In this document: positions 63,930 to 64,000 of the stretch, in pieces | Layout of the letters: each line of letters begins with the position of its first letter | Position numbering within the stretch: position 1 is the first letter of the stretch | Assembly: GCA_009760855.2 (NCBI GenBank) | Contig: WPIO01000038.1 | Coordinates: 2,132,501-2,196,500 of the forward strand | Direction of reading: 5' to 3' | From: Cristatella mucedo | Lineage: Eukaryota > Bryozoa > Phylactolaemata > Cristatellidae | Length of the DNA stretch: 64,000 nt | Notes under the pieces: generated by a model | Database searches by the model: none | Told to the model about the DNA's origin: nothing | Seen by the model: only the letters and a program-made list of their open reading frames with translations | Translations under genes and position numbers: made by a program

Positions 63930-64000
63930 AGGTTGGTGAGCCGTGATGGCACACTAGGTAAGGCGCTTGGTTTCACGACTTCGGCTCCGAGGTCGTGGGT
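63930..64000 (+). mobile_element. SINE-2, cut by right window edge
   Basis: 'ggttggtgagccgtgatggcacactaggtaaggcgcttgg…gacttcggctccgaggtcgtgggt' is the first 70 bases of SINE-2, ending just inside the B-box. Confidence 0.85.

Overview
The window is animal (metazoan) nuclear DNA, most likely from an invertebrate. Every gene I can support is split by GT-AG introns, the coding exons match animal protein families, and the space between them is filled with decayed L2/CR1-type LINEs, tRNA-derived SINEs, a hAT MITE, an R2/NeSL-type LINE fragment and long microsatellites. Nothing looks bacterial: there are no operons, CRISPR arrays or insertion sequences. I cannot name the species from sequence alone.

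Layout. 1-1.8 kb: a GC-rich stretch with a candidate signal-peptide first exon on the minus strand whose gene would continue off the left edge. 3.6-9.3 kb: two tandem plus-strand glutaredoxin genes, each of two exons with the intron at the identical codon; one looks cytosolic and the other carries a likely mitochondrial leader. 9.3-18.5 kb: gene-free, dominated by LINE and SINE remains, including a LINE with two SINEs nested in it. 18.7-26.2 kb: a complete six-exon PARP16 gene, encoding a tail-anchored ER mono-ADP-ribosyltransferase. 27.7-34.2 kb: a complete five-exon ARMC6 gene on the minus strand, convergent with PARP16. Its third intron is mostly a CAG/CTG repeat. 34.3-35.7 kb: a GC-rich region with an unrecognised possible exon and a pure GGC repeat. 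36.1-36.5 kb: the C-terminal endonuclease of an R2/NeSL-type retrotransposon. 38-53 kb: gene-poor and repeat-rich, with a SPIN-like hAT MITE at 48.7 kb. 53.5-59.9 kb: two phase-compatible exons (hydrophobic leader, then one immunoglobulin domain) that probably begin a secreted or surface Ig protein running off the right edge. 59.9-64 kb: AT-rich, with repeats only.

The recognised genes do not form a pathway. Glutaredoxins handle thiol redox, PARP16 acts at the ER in the unfolded-protein response, and ARMC6 is an armadillo-repeat protein of poorly known role. The repeat landscape is coherent: the SINE-1 family ends in the same double-stem hairpin as the LINE-A family, so LINE-A is its probable source of reverse transcriptase. 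Exon borders were set by eye from splice signals, reading-frame continuity and remembered family alignments. No database search was possible.
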